A stretch of 11,694 nt of DNA from Nitrospinota bacterium (GCA_016212345.1 JACRGM010000097.1:1-11694), one strand, 5' to 3'. Shown: positions 1 to 7,145, numbered from the stretch's first letter. A program made the numbers and translations. Notes: generated by a model not told the origin, from the letters alone.

Positions 1-2
1 CC

Positions 3-9
3 GTTAGCT
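3..9 (+). other. Possible R' box of a preceding attC site (cassette start)
   Basis: The window opens with a GTTAGCT heptamer. It differs at one position from the attC R' consensus GTTRRRY and resembles the GTTAGGT at 1336-1342 of the well-formed attC downstream. In both places a gene starts 24-25 nt after the G of the heptamer (ATG at 27 and 1361). If real, it marks the left edge of a cassette. The rest of such an attC lies outside the window, so this is an inference from spacing and similarity only. Confidence 0.25.
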
Positions 10-26
10 TCAAAGGGGATTAAGCG

Positions 27-425
27 ATGCCTTCATCCAGTAATAGTAAGAAGATCATTATGGGTATTGTAGTTGGTTTTTTAGTTGTTTTTTTATTGTG
101 GTATTTTTTTATTGATACCTTAACGCTTTCAGAACTTATTGGAAAGAATGTTAATCCCAAAGCAAGCATTTTCATAAATCTTTTCGATTTTGATACTGGA
201 TTGACCAGATATGACATCTATAATCTAAAATCAAAGAGTGTTTACTGGGAAAAGCGTATGCAGGAGGTTGCTTCAATAACAAACCCAAAGAGGAGGGAAA
301 TAGGACATGAGAAGCTTATGGCAGAAATGATGGAAGACCCTTCCATGAAAAAAATAGTTAAGAAGGTATTTGGGTTTGGAACTGATTCGGTATTGACTGT
401 ATTGAGGGCGGTCAATGCATTTTAA
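27..425 (+). CDS. Small single-pass membrane protein, unknown function
   Basis: A 132-residue protein of no family I recognise. Residues about 9-29 form one strongly hydrophobic segment after a short Lys/Ser-rich N-terminus, which suggests a signal anchor with the rest outside the cytoplasm. The remainder is polar and mainly helical, with a basic/acidic stretch around residues 70-110 (KRMQEVASI, KRREIGHEKLMAEMMED). The ATG is preceded by a GGGG ribosome-binding site at 15-18, 8 nt upstream. It is followed after 31 bp by a broken small membrane gene and then by another small membrane protein, all on the + strand and upstream of an attC-like site. I read it as part of a gene cassette. Function cannot be inferred. 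Confidence 0.75.
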   Translation: MPSSSNSKKIIMGIVVGFLVVFLLWYFFIDTLTLSELIGKNVNPKASIFINLFDFDTGLTRYDIYNLKSKSVYWEKRMQEVASITNPKRREIGHEKLMAEMMEDPSMKKIVKKVFGFGTDSVLTVLRAVNAF

Positions 426-456
426 CAAAATTCAAATGGCAAGGAGGTGGTAAGTC

Positions 457-667
457 ATGAGCAAGAAAAATTTGTTAATCGGGGGAGTTGTTCTATTAGT
501 AGCGGATATTATTGTGGTGATTCATGGAAACATAAGAAGTAGCAGTAACAGGTATTTTAATAGCTCTTGGTGAAGAGATACCAGCAGGTGGTGAAATAAT
601 GGGCTAGGTCTTATTGGGACTGATAGGCATTATTTCCATGGTTGTTAGTGTTTTAAAGAAACCGTAA
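457..667 (+). pseudogene. Frameshifted small membrane protein gene
   Basis: A strong ribosome-binding site (AAGGAGGTGG at 441-450) precedes an ATG at 457. This opens a 38-codon frame ending with TGA at 571-573 and starting MSKKNLLIGGVVLLVADII, a hydrophobic helix. From about 536 the +1 frame becomes coding-like: it reads TGILIALGEEIPAGGEIMG, hits a TAG at 605-607, then continues LLGLIGIISMVVSVLKKP to a TAA at 665-667. Joined together this would be a protein of about 70 residues with two transmembrane helices around a short polar loop. One frameshift (between about 533 and 545) and one nonsense codon have broken it. Alternatively the 38-residue product is itself a functional small protein, or the frameshift is a sequencing error, but the error would not explain the TAG. 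Confidence 0.5.
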
Positions 668-725
668 CCTCTTTTGGGGTTATTAGTATTTTAAATTTAC
701 AATTCTAAAAAAGGAGGATATGATC

Positions 726-1046
726 ATGGTTAATGGGTTACGAGTGATTGGTGGTGTTACAATTGCGTTAGGAGTTATAGTAGGATTAGGTATGCTTATA
801 AAATTCAGTGAAGCTGAGATGTTCTCCAAAGCAGGATTGACTCCTATCGAGTTTGGGATAGCTGTGGGCATGGTTTTTTATCACGTCATCTTTGGGATAC
901 TTTGTTTAGGTATTGCAGAAGTTCTTGAATTATTAGGTACGTCTTCTCGAAATATCAATCACATCATACAAAATACTCCAGTTCCAGAAGATATCCCAGT
1001 AGATATGTCTTCCCAAAAAATTCCAGAAGATATCTGGGCAAAATGA
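726..1046 (+). CDS. Small two-helix membrane protein, unknown function
   Basis: A protein of about 106 residues with two hydrophobic segments (roughly residues 8-26 and 46-70) separated by a polar loop, and a polar C-terminal tail. The tail contains a repeated PEDI motif (PVPEDIPVD, then KIPEDIWAK). I do not recognise the family. Two in-frame ATGs exist at 720 and 726. The second is preferred because the AAGGAGG at 711-717 lies 8 nt upstream of it but only 2 nt before the first. It is the last gene before a terminator-like hairpin and the attC-like site, so it probably forms the 3' end of a gene cassette. With the two upstream small membrane genes it may have formed a set, but nothing in the sequence tells what they do. 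Confidence 0.75.
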   Translation: MVNGLRVIGGVTIALGVIVGLGMLIKFSEAEMFSKAGLTPIEFGIAVGMVFYHVIFGILCLGIAEVLELLGTSSRNINHIIQNTPVPEDIPVDMSSQKIPEDIWAK

Positions 1047-1082
1047 AGACGGGCGAGGGTTGGACCACGCTAATATGCTGTT

Positions 1083-1137
1083 TTCTAAGGTATTGCGTTG
1101 AAATCGGCCTCATTTTTTTGCCTTAGAAGCTATTTTT
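1083..1137 (+). terminator. Possible intrinsic terminator
   Basis: TTCTAAGG at 1083-1090 and CCTTAGAA at 1121-1128 form a perfect 8-bp inverted repeat, extendable by a U-G and an A-U pair. The loop is long (about 26-30 nt). A run of T (TATTTTTT) follows at 1131-1138. It lies 36 bp downstream of the 726-1046 stop codon, as expected for a terminator. The long loop makes it less than textbook. Confidence 0.4.
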
Positions 1138-1208
1138 TAATGCCAAAAAGGGTACTTTAAGAAAATAAATTGTAGGAGAATAGTAAAGAATAACAAAACC
1201 GATTAAAA

Positions 1209-1344
1209 ACACCTAACCATGGGATCAACCTGACGAAAAAGAGCGCATTTTTTTATCGAGTGTTAATTCTGCTATCATTATTATCTTTTTTCCTTCAGTT
1301 ATCCTGCTTTTTGTTTTTCGCAGGTTATCCCAAACGTTAGGTGT
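1209..1344 (+). other. attC: attC-like integron cassette recombination site
   Basis: The ends ACACCTAAC (1209-1217) and GTTAGGTGT (1336-1344) are perfect inverted repeats. They contain R'' ACCTAAC (fits RYYYAAC) and R' GTTAGGT (fits GTTRRRY). Inside, GGGAT (1221-1225) pairs with ATCCC (1327-1331), AACCTG (1227-1232) with CAGGTT (1321-1326), and CGAAAAA (1234-1240) with TTTTTCG (1314-1320). The left arm carries two unpaired bases, C1226 and A1233. On the folded bottom strand these would be G and T, 7 nt apart, as known for extrahelical bases of attC sites. Short unpaired spacers (CAT; AAAC) separate the R boxes from the inner stem, and the variable loop is about 73 nt. Total length of 132 bp between the R-box ends is within the known attC range. 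Orientation implies a cassette to the left (genes up to 1046), with the next one starting at 1337. The 1047-1360 gap otherwise holds only the terminator-like hairpin. Confidence 0.75.
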
Positions 1345-1360
1345 AAAGATTGAGATAGAT

Positions 1361-1675
1361 ATGCATATATTTAGTGATAAAAAAGGGCGACAAATCCGAT
1401 TATCAGAGGAGCGGGAAGAACATCTGAAATCCGAGCACCCTGAGATGGAAAGCCAGCTTAACAGCATAGCTTTGACGCTGATAGAGCCAGACCGAATTAT
1501 CAGATCAAGAACTGATGATGAGGTTGAACTCCACTATAGACTTTTTGAAACTACACCAGTAACCAGAAAGCACCTTTGTATTGTTGTAAGGGCAACTGAT
1601 GCTGATTCGTTTATTATCACTGTATATTTTACCGATAGCGTCAAGAAAGGAGATGTGTTATGGGAGAAGAAATAA
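1361..1675 (+). CDS. Putative PBECR-type nuclease-fold protein (toxin-like partner of DUF2283)
   Basis: A 104-residue soluble protein beginning MHIFSDKKGRQIRLSEEREEH. The order of segments is: a short strand, RLSEEREEHLKSEHPEM with His22, a helix, PDRIIRSRTDDEVELHYR, then KHLCIVVRATD and a final strand ending TVYFTDSVKKGDVLWE. This resembles the small phage-type BECR (barnase/EndoU/colicin/RelE-like) nuclease-fold families often encoded next to DUF2283 proteins. The family name comes from memory of similar sequences and was not searched. Conserved His, Arg and Tyr residues could form a nuclease site, but activity is inferred. Translation starts 25 nt after the attC crossover point, with only a weak GAG ribosome site at 1352-1354. 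It overlaps the next gene by 16 bp, so the two are surely co-expressed. The role as a toxin is plausible but unproven. Confidence 0.65.
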   Translation: MHIFSDKKGRQIRLSEEREEHLKSEHPEMESQLNSIALTLIEPDRIIRSRTDDEVELHYRLFETTPVTRKHLCIVVRATDADSFIITVYFTDSVKKGDVLWEKK

Positions 1676-1875
1676 AAGTATGGTATGACCAGGAAGGCGA
1701 CTACTTAGAGGTAATTTTTGAGCGGAAAAAGGGTTTTTTTCGAGAGACAGAGAACGATGCAGTTATGGAAAAGGTTGATGAAAACGGAGACATATTAGGA
1801 TTTTCAATCTTAAATGTAAGTGCCCTGAAAGGTCAACAACCTCTTTCCGTGGCATTGCACAGGAAAACCGCATAA
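1660..1875 (+). CDS. DUF2283 family protein (putative antitoxin)
   Basis: A 71-residue protein carrying the DUF2283 signature: VWYDQEGDYLEVIF at residues about 7-20, RETENDAVMEKVDENGDILGF at about 28-48, and a C-terminal SILNVSAL segment. Members are small beta-rich proteins of unknown biochemical role, frequently encoded beside small toxin-like proteins. Here the gene overlaps the preceding nuclease-fold gene by 16 bp in another frame and has its own clear ribosome site (AAAGGAG at 1646-1652, 7 nt before the ATG) inside that gene. The 3' end converges on the guanylyltransferase gene with only 19 bp between stop codons and no hairpin terminator. I infer an antitoxin or accessory role from context. 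The family assignment is more certain than the function. Confidence 0.8.
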   Translation: MGEEIKVWYDQEGDYLEVIFERKKGFFRETENDAVMEKVDENGDILGFSILNVSALKGQQPLSVALHRKTA

Positions 1876-1894
1876 CAATGGTTCTTTCATTCAA

Positions 1895-3007
1895 CTATAG
1901 ATACTCGTTCATCCCTTTTTCTTTAATGACCTCTACTAATCTTTTTACATCCTCTCCCCTCTCCCTGGGGCATATAAGTAGGGCATCCTCTGTTTCGATT
2001 ATTATCATATCCTTAATCCCGATTGTAGCTATTAACTTATGGGGTGTATTATGAATAATGGATCCAGTGGTATCTATACCAATATGTTTTCCTATTACGA
2101 CATTTCCATCTTCATTATAAGGTAGTACATCTATAAGGCTGTTCCAGGATCCTACATCATTCCATCCAAGATCACAGGGGATAACTACTACACCTTTTGC
2201 CTTTTCCATGATGCCATAATCTATAGATATACCCTTGATAGAGGAGTATACCTCTCCAATAATATCCCTTTCTTTGTCAGTAGACCCCGCCCCTGCGTGC
2301 CGGGGCGGGGTTCTTGTGGAGATGACATTATCAATCCTCATCAGTCCTTGCCACAATTCTGGTATGTGTATCTCTATCATCTTTAGGATAGTATCTACCT
2401 TCCATATAAACATCCCGCTATTCCAGAGATAATTTTCAGATGATAAAAATTCCTCTGCCATCTCTTTTTTAGGTTTTTCAATAAATCTCTTGACCTTAAA
2501 TATCCTTTTATTATCTATGGTTACTATCTCTTCTCCATATTGAATATATCCATACCCCGTCTCAGGTCTTTCAGGCCTGATACCGAGGGTAATCAGATAT
2601 CCCTCCTCTTCTGCCACCCTTTTAGCCACTGATAAGACATTTAAAAACTCCCCTTTATCCTTTATTAGATGGTCTGATGGCAAGACAGCCATTATTCCAT
2701 AAGGGTCCCTTCTCTTTATATAGAGTGCTGAGAGACCGATACAGGGGGCGGTATTCCTTCCCACAGGTTCTATAATTATATTCTGATCTGGGATCTCTGG
2801 GATCTGTCTCTTTAATTCCTCTGCATGAGGGTTACCAGTTATGATCAGGATATTGTTGGTATCAATGAATGGCTTGATACGGAGTAGTGTCTCTTGTATC
2901 ATCGTCCTCTTGCCTAAGATATTCTGTAATTGCTTTGGTTTTTCTTCTCTACTCTTAGGCCAAAATCGTCTGCCCGATCCTCCGGCCATTATTACAGCAT
3001 GTAACAT
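1895..3007 (-). CDS. manC: Mannose-1-phosphate guanylyltransferase
   Basis: Forms GDP-mannose from mannose-1-phosphate and GTP in the cytoplasm, feeding polysaccharide, lipopolysaccharide or glycan synthesis. The 370-residue protein shows the nucleotidyltransferase signature AGGSGRRFWPKSREEKPKQ (residues 8-26), VGRNTAPC (82-89), the metal-binding LPSDH (109-113), FIEKP (175-179), WNSGMFIW (195-202), DYGIMEKA (263-270) and GWNDVGSW (281-288). It lacks the C-terminal isomerase domain of the bifunctional enzymes of about 470 residues, so it is the short, transferase-only form. The ATG at 3007 follows a GAGG ribosome site and lies 13 bp after the DedA stop, at the end of the - strand gene run. 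Oddity: residues 233-242 (TPPRHAGAGS) are encoded by a GC-rich perfect palindrome in an otherwise AT-rich gene, between two conserved blocks, and look like an insertion into a surface loop. Confidence 0.93.
   Translation of the reverse strand: MLHAVIMAGGSGRRFWPKSREEKPKQLQNILGKRTMIQETLLRIKPFIDTNNILIITGNPHAEELKRQIPEIPDQNIIIEPVGRNTAPCIGLSALYIKRRDPYGIMAVLPSDHLIKDKGEFLNVLSVAKRVAEEEGYLITLGIRPERPETGYGYIQYGEEIVTIDNKRIFKVKRFIEKPKKEMAEEFLSSENYLWNSGMFIWKVDTILKMIEIHIPELWQGLMRIDNVISTRTPPRHAGAGSTDKERDIIGEVYSSIKGISIDYGIMEKAKGVVVIPCDLGWNDVGSWNSLIDVLPYNEDGNVVIGKHIGIDTTGSIIHNTPHKLIATIGIKDMIIIETEDALLICPRERGEDVKRLVEVIKEKGMNEYL
2284..2311. repeat. GC-rich palindrome inside manC
   Basis: ACCCCGCCCC (2284-2293) and GGGGCGGGGT (2302-2311) form a perfect 10-bp inverted repeat around an 8-nt loop. 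It is almost pure G+C in an AT-rich gene, and the reading frame runs through it as TPPRHAGAGS. It appears to be a small repeat inserted in frame, or possibly a strong RNA hairpin within the message. Confidence 0.75.
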
Positions 3008-3020
3008 CTTTCCTTCCTCT

Positions 3021-3647
3021 TTAAAGTACTCCTTTTAATACAATAAATCCAAGGATTAAAAGTATGACAAAGACAATAGAGAGTATATTAAAATATCTAT
3101 CTATAAAGGATTTTATAGGTTCCCCAAATCTATAGATCAATCCTGCAACAAGAAAAAATCGTGCTGATCTGCTGACAACTGATGCAAGGATAAATACTAA
3201 TAGATCTATCTTAAAGGCACCAGCAGTAATCGTGCAGACCTTGTAAGGGAGTGGGGTGAATCCAGCTATCATTACAGCCCATGCATCATATTTCCTATAT
3301 AAGGTCTGTATATATTCATATCTATCCATGGCATTATATATCTCAAGTATAGGTCTCCCTATTGAGTCCATCAATCCATAACCGATAAAGTAACCAAACA
3401 TCCCTCCTAGGACAGAGGCAACAGAACATATAAATGCAAATCTGAAGGATTTCATAGGTAGTGATATGGCAAGTGCGATAAGTAAAAGATCTGGTGGAAT
3501 AGGGAAGAAGGAGGCCTCACTGAAGGAGAGTACAAATAGGGCCCATGTACCATAAGGTGTCTCTGCCCAGTGCAATACCCAGTCGTATAATCTTCGAAGC
3601 ATATTGAAAAATGCACGGACAAACATGTTTGTCCATGCCACCTCCAC
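3021..3647 (-). CDS. DedA/YqaA-family integral membrane protein
   Basis: A 208-residue polytopic membrane protein (four to five hydrophobic segments, roughly residues 31-62, 68-92, 122-145, 147-172 and 186-206). The typical SEASFFPIPPDLLLIAL stretch (43-59), GGMFGYFIGY (81-90) and GFTPLPYKVCTITAGAF (129-145) place it in the DedA superfamily, YqaA branch. Related DedA proteins are implicated in lipid-carrier flipping and membrane homeostasis; this member's substrate is unknown. The start is uncertain. The GTG at 3647 has no ribosome site. The ATG at 3626 lies about 14 nt after a GGAGG. The ATG at 3602 (MLRRLYDW) begins where the family homology begins. The first 15 residues are encoded partly by a palindrome, so they may not be native. 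It sits 17 bp after dnaE and 13 bp before manC, so all three are probably co-transcribed. Confidence 0.87.
   Translation of the reverse strand: MEVAWTNMFVRAFFNMLRRLYDWVLHWAETPYGTWALFVLSFSEASFFPIPPDLLLIALAISLPMKSFRFAFICSVASVLGGMFGYFIGYGLMDSIGRPILEIYNAMDRYEYIQTLYRKYDAWAVMIAGFTPLPYKVCTITAGAFKIDLLVFILASVVSRSARFFLVAGLIYRFGEPIKSFIDRYFNILSIVFVILLILGFIVLKGVL
3613..3638. repeat. Palindrome at the 5' end of the DedA gene
   Basis: GGACAAACATGTTTGTCC at 3617-3634 is a perfect 18-bp palindrome, extended by GCA/TGC at 3613-3615 and 3636-3638 after one mismatch. It contains a candidate start codon (ATG at 3626-3624 on the - strand) and lies directly downstream of a GGAGG. A hairpin here would hide that start codon. 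Confidence 0.7.
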
Positions 3648-3664
3648 GATGTTTTGAATATTGT

Positions 3665-6600
3665 TTAGGATTTAGAATTTAGAATTTCCTCATATACCGT
3701 ATCATTCCCTATAAGCCCTTCAATCTGGGTGATCATCGAATCAGACAAGTTGACCCTAATCTTACTATCAGCAGAGATACTTACCTCACTTCTATCTGGA
3801 AACATGAGGTGGAGATAGACATTGCTCTCCCCTCTATTCTTCTCTAATATATCCTTTAAGCTAATCAGGAGATCCCTCTTAAGACCTGTAGTATGTAGAT
3901 TTATATGAACAGAGGTGGATAATCTTCCACTTATCTCTCCAAGTGGTATGATCTCCTTTGCAATAATCCTTATCTCCTCATCCTCTATCTTAGTATCCCC
4001 TTTTATAAGTAAAGGATCTTCGCTTTCTAGAAATGATATATATCTCTTATACTCATCGGGAAAGAGGATCATCTCCACAGAGCCCTGAAGATCTTCAAGG
4101 GTTATATACGCCATTTGGTCACCCTTTCTGGTAATCTGTGGTCTGACATTGGTTATTATCCCACCTATGCTGATCTTCTTCCCATTCTTTACCTCAGATA
4201 TCTCTTGTGTAGTAACATTGGCGAGCCGCTTCAGTTCCTTCTTGAATGGGACTAATGGATGTCCTGTGATGTAAAACCCTAGAGCCTCCTTCTCATAACG
4301 CAAGAGATCCTTCTCTGACCATTCCTCTCCCTGATGTGCTATGTTATTAGGGGCACTCTCAGAAGGGCTGAAGAGGCTTATCTGTCCCATCTCACGATCC
4401 CTCTGTGTCCTCTGGGCAATCTCAAGGGTAGATTCAAGGATACCCATCAAGTAGTCCCGTCTCTGACCTATAGAATCAAATGCACCACACTTTATTAGAT
4501 TCTCTATTACTCGTCTGTTGACAATCCTAAGGTCAACATTTTCACAAAGATTATTCAGGGAAGAGAATCGATTTAATCTCTTTCTTACCTTCAGTATGGC
4601 ATCTATAGCACCCTCTCCTACATTTTTTATGGCTGCAAGACCAAATCTGATAGCCTCACCAATAACGGTAAAGTCCTTGAAGCTCTCATTGACATCTGGG
4701 GGTAATACCTTTATACCCATATCCCTACATTCATTTATATAGCTAATAACCTTATTGGTATTATCCATATCACTGGTTAGGAGGGATGCAATAAATTCCA
4801 AGGGATAGTATGCCTTAAGATAGGCGGTCTGATATGCCACCAGGGCATAGGCTGCACTATGGGATTTGTTGAATCCATATCCAGCAAAGTGTTCCATTAG
4901 ATCGAATATCTTCTCAGCCTTATTTCTAGATATCTTATTTTGGGCTGTACCATCTATAAACCTCTCTCTCTGTGTAGCCATCTCCTCTGGTTTCTTCTTC
5001 CCCATGGCACGGCGCAGGATATCTGCCATCCCCATGCTGAATCCAGCTAAATCGCTGGCAATTTTCATAACCTGTTCCTGGTACAAGATAACCCCATGGG
5101 TCTCTTTTAGTATCCCCTCTATCTGGGGGAGATCATATTTAACAGGGACTATTCCATGTCTCCTCTTTATAAAGTCGTCTACCATCCCGCTGTTAAGGGG
5201 TCCGGGACGGTAGAGGGCTAGTAAGGCAATGATGTCCTCAAACACATTAGGTTTCATCTTCTTTAAGAGATCACGCATCCCCCTACTTTCTAATTGAAAC
5301 ACACCCATTGTCTCTCCATCACTAAGCAACTGATATGTCCTTCTGTCATCTAATGGGATCTCTTCGATTAAGATATCAATCCCCCTTGACTCCTTTATCA
5401 TTTTGATAGTATTCCGTATAACAGTTAATGTCCTCAGCCCAAGAAAATCCATCTTTAGAAGACCAAGGCTCTCTATATCCTTCATGGGATATTGGGTGAT
5501 TATTTCTCCTTGTGCCCCTCTATAAAGGGGTAGGAATTCGGTAAGAGGTCTTGGAGAGATGACCACCCCTGCGGCATGTGTGGATGCGTGTCTAGGAAGC
5601 CCTTCTAGCGTTATGGCGGTATCAAGGAGGAACCTTATCTTCTCATCTTTATCCATCATCTCCTTTAGCCTTGGCTCTTCCTTTATGGCCTCTTTTAAGG
5701 TGATATTCAATCTATTAGGGATCAATTTTGCGATCCTATCTACCTCACTATACGGTATATCAAGTACACGTCCCACATCTCGCACAACACCCTTAGCCAT
5801 CATACTTCCAAAGGTTATAATCTGTGAGACATTCTCTTTCCCATATTTCTTTGTTACATAGGCGATTACTTCATCCCTCTTTTCCATACAGAAGTCTATA
5901 TCTATATCAGGGAGGCTTACCCTTTCAGGATTCAGAAATCTTTCAAATAGAAGACCATACCTTATTGGATCGAGATCAGTGATCCGTAAGGCATATGAGA
6001 CAAGGCTCCCGGCTGCAGAGCCACGGCCTGGTCCTACAGGTATCTCTCTCTTCCGTGCATAGTCTATGAAATCCCATACTATAAGGAAATACCCAGAGTA
6101 TCTCATCTTCTTTATAACCTCGAGCTCTTCCTCTAACCTTTTATGATAGATCCCTTTTTCCTCTTCTGACACCATCTTCACCTTAAGACGTCTCTCCAGT
6201 CCCTCACTGGCAAGTCTCTCCATGAAACTATCCAAGCTATCTTCGTCTGGGACATTATAGTGGGGGAGAAATATCTGATTGAATCTAAGGTCTATATTAC
6301 ATCTCTCAGATATCTGAATAGAATTATTTATCGCTTCAGGGATATCCTTAAAGAGGTGTTTCATCTCTTCAGGGGATCTAAGATAGAACTGATCAGAGGA
6401 AAACCTCATCCGTTTAGGATCATTCATGGTCTTCCCTGTCTGGATACATAGAAGCACCTCATGTGCACGGGCATCATTCTTATCAAGATAGTGGCAGTCA
6501 TTCGTGGCAACCAATGGGATCGATAGTCTTTGGCTTAGCCTTATCAATCCCTTATTTATCTTCTCTTGTTCTTTAAGTCCCTGATCCTGAATCTCTATAT

Positions 6601-7126
6601 AAAAACGGTCATTCCCCATTATATCTCGGAATACTGTAGTTGCCTTGAATGCCCCTTCCTCATCCTCTTTTAAGAGGAGTTGTGATATCTCTCCCTTCAT
6701 ACAACCACCCAGTGCAATCAGCCCTTCTGAATACTTAGAGAGGATATCCTTATCTATACGGGGATGGTAATAAAAGCCTTCCAGATACCCTATGGTGACA
6801 AGTTTTATAAGATTTTTGTAACCAGTATTATCTTTTGCCATGAGGGTTAGATGATAGGAGGCATCTGATATACCTTCCACCCCTGATCTTTCAAATCTGC
6901 TACCAGGGGCGACATAGACCTCACACCCTATAATAGGCTTTATCCCATAGGTCTTTGCCTTCTGGTAAAACTCTATTACACCAAACATATTACCGTGGTC
7001 GGTAATTGCCAGTGCAGGCATTTTGTATTTATCTGCTCGTTGAAAAAGGGGATCAAACCTTAATGCCCCATCAAGAAGGCTGTATTGAGTGTGTAGATGT
7101 AGATGTACAAAATCAGAATGTTGCAT
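3665..7126 (-). CDS. dnaE: DNA polymerase III alpha subunit (replicative polymerase)
   Basis: Catalytic subunit of the replicative DNA polymerase, acting at the fork with the beta clamp and clamp loader. The 1153-residue length matches the DnaE1 type (E. coli 1160). Order: N-terminal PHP domain with HLHLHTQYSLLDG (8-20) and ITDHGNMFG (41-49); palm with VGPGRGSAAGS (364-374) and LPDIDIDFC (405-413), whose Asp407 and Asp409 match the catalytic pair; LKMDFLGLRTLT (557-568) with the third Asp560; LPRHASTHAAGVVIS (510-524); fingers with YGFNKSHSAAYALVAYQTAY (750-769); tandem helix-hairpin-helix region (about 800-890); and an OB fold (about 985-1060). No intein, truncation or missing catalytic residue is seen. 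The ATG at 7126 has no recognisable ribosome site in the 25 bp after the GGDEF gene stop, so expression may depend on coupling. Its place after c-di-GMP genes is unusual. Confidence 0.97.
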   Translation of the reverse strand: MQHSDFVHLHLHTQYSLLDGALRFDPLFQRADKYKMPALAITDHGNMFGVIEFYQKAKTYGIKPIIGCEVYVAPGSRFERSGVEGISDASYHLTLMAKDNTGYKNLIKLVTIGYLEGFYYHPRIDKDILSKYSEGLIALGGCMKGEISQLLLKEDEEGAFKATTVFRDIMGNDRFYIEIQDQGLKEQEKINKGLIRLSQRLSIPLVATNDCHYLDKNDARAHEVLLCIQTGKTMNDPKRMRFSSDQFYLRSPEEMKHLFKDIPEAINNSIQISERCNIDLRFNQIFLPHYNVPDEDSLDSFMERLASEGLERRLKVKMVSEEEKGIYHKRLEEELEVIKKMRYSGYFLIVWDFIDYARKREIPVGPGRGSAAGSLVSYALRITDLDPIRYGLLFERFLNPERVSLPDIDIDFCMEKRDEVIAYVTKKYGKENVSQIITFGSMMAKGVVRDVGRVLDIPYSEVDRIAKLIPNRLNITLKEAIKEEPRLKEMMDKDEKIRFLLDTAITLEGLPRHASTHAAGVVISPRPLTEFLPLYRGAQGEIITQYPMKDIESLGLLKMDFLGLRTLTVIRNTIKMIKESRGIDILIEEIPLDDRRTYQLLSDGETMGVFQLESRGMRDLLKKMKPNVFEDIIALLALYRPGPLNSGMVDDFIKRRHGIVPVKYDLPQIEGILKETHGVILYQEQVMKIASDLAGFSMGMADILRRAMGKKKPEEMATQRERFIDGTAQNKISRNKAEKIFDLMEHFAGYGFNKSHSAAYALVAYQTAYLKAYYPLEFIASLLTSDMDNTNKVISYINECRDMGIKVLPPDVNESFKDFTVIGEAIRFGLAAIKNVGEGAIDAILKVRKRLNRFSSLNNLCENVDLRIVNRRVIENLIKCGAFDSIGQRRDYLMGILESTLEIAQRTQRDREMGQISLFSPSESAPNNIAHQGEEWSEKDLLRYEKEALGFYITGHPLVPFKKELKRLANVTTQEISEVKNGKKISIGGIITNVRPQITRKGDQMAYITLEDLQGSVEMILFPDEYKRYISFLESEDPLLIKGDTKIEDEEIRIIAKEIIPLGEISGRLSTSVHINLHTTGLKRDLLISLKDILEKNRGESNVYLHLMFPDRSEVSISADSKIRVNLSDSMITQIEGLIGNDTVYEEILNSKS

Positions 7127-7145
7127 AGGTATTTTAAAATTTTTG

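Noticed and set aside
667..684. Short inverted repeat TAACC/GGTTA after the broken gene as a terminator
   Set aside because: Only 5 bp of stem and no T-run follows.
1209..1344. Reading the 136-bp inverted repeat as a MITE with terminal repeats
   Set aside because: The arms contain two single-base bulges on one side only, R-box consensus ends and unpaired spacers, all expected for attC; no target duplication flanks it.
1225..1467. 80-codon open frame on the - strand
   Set aside because: It runs antisense through the attC arm and the start of the nuclease-fold gene, has a low-complexity Ser/Ile-rich product and no ribosome site.
1876..1894. Bidirectional terminator between the converging DUF2283 and manC genes
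   Set aside because: The 19-bp gap has no inverted repeat; transcripts probably overlap.
4518..6451. Several + strand open frames of 63-115 codons
   Set aside because: All lie antisense within dnaE, which is intact with all motifs; their products have no recognisable domains.
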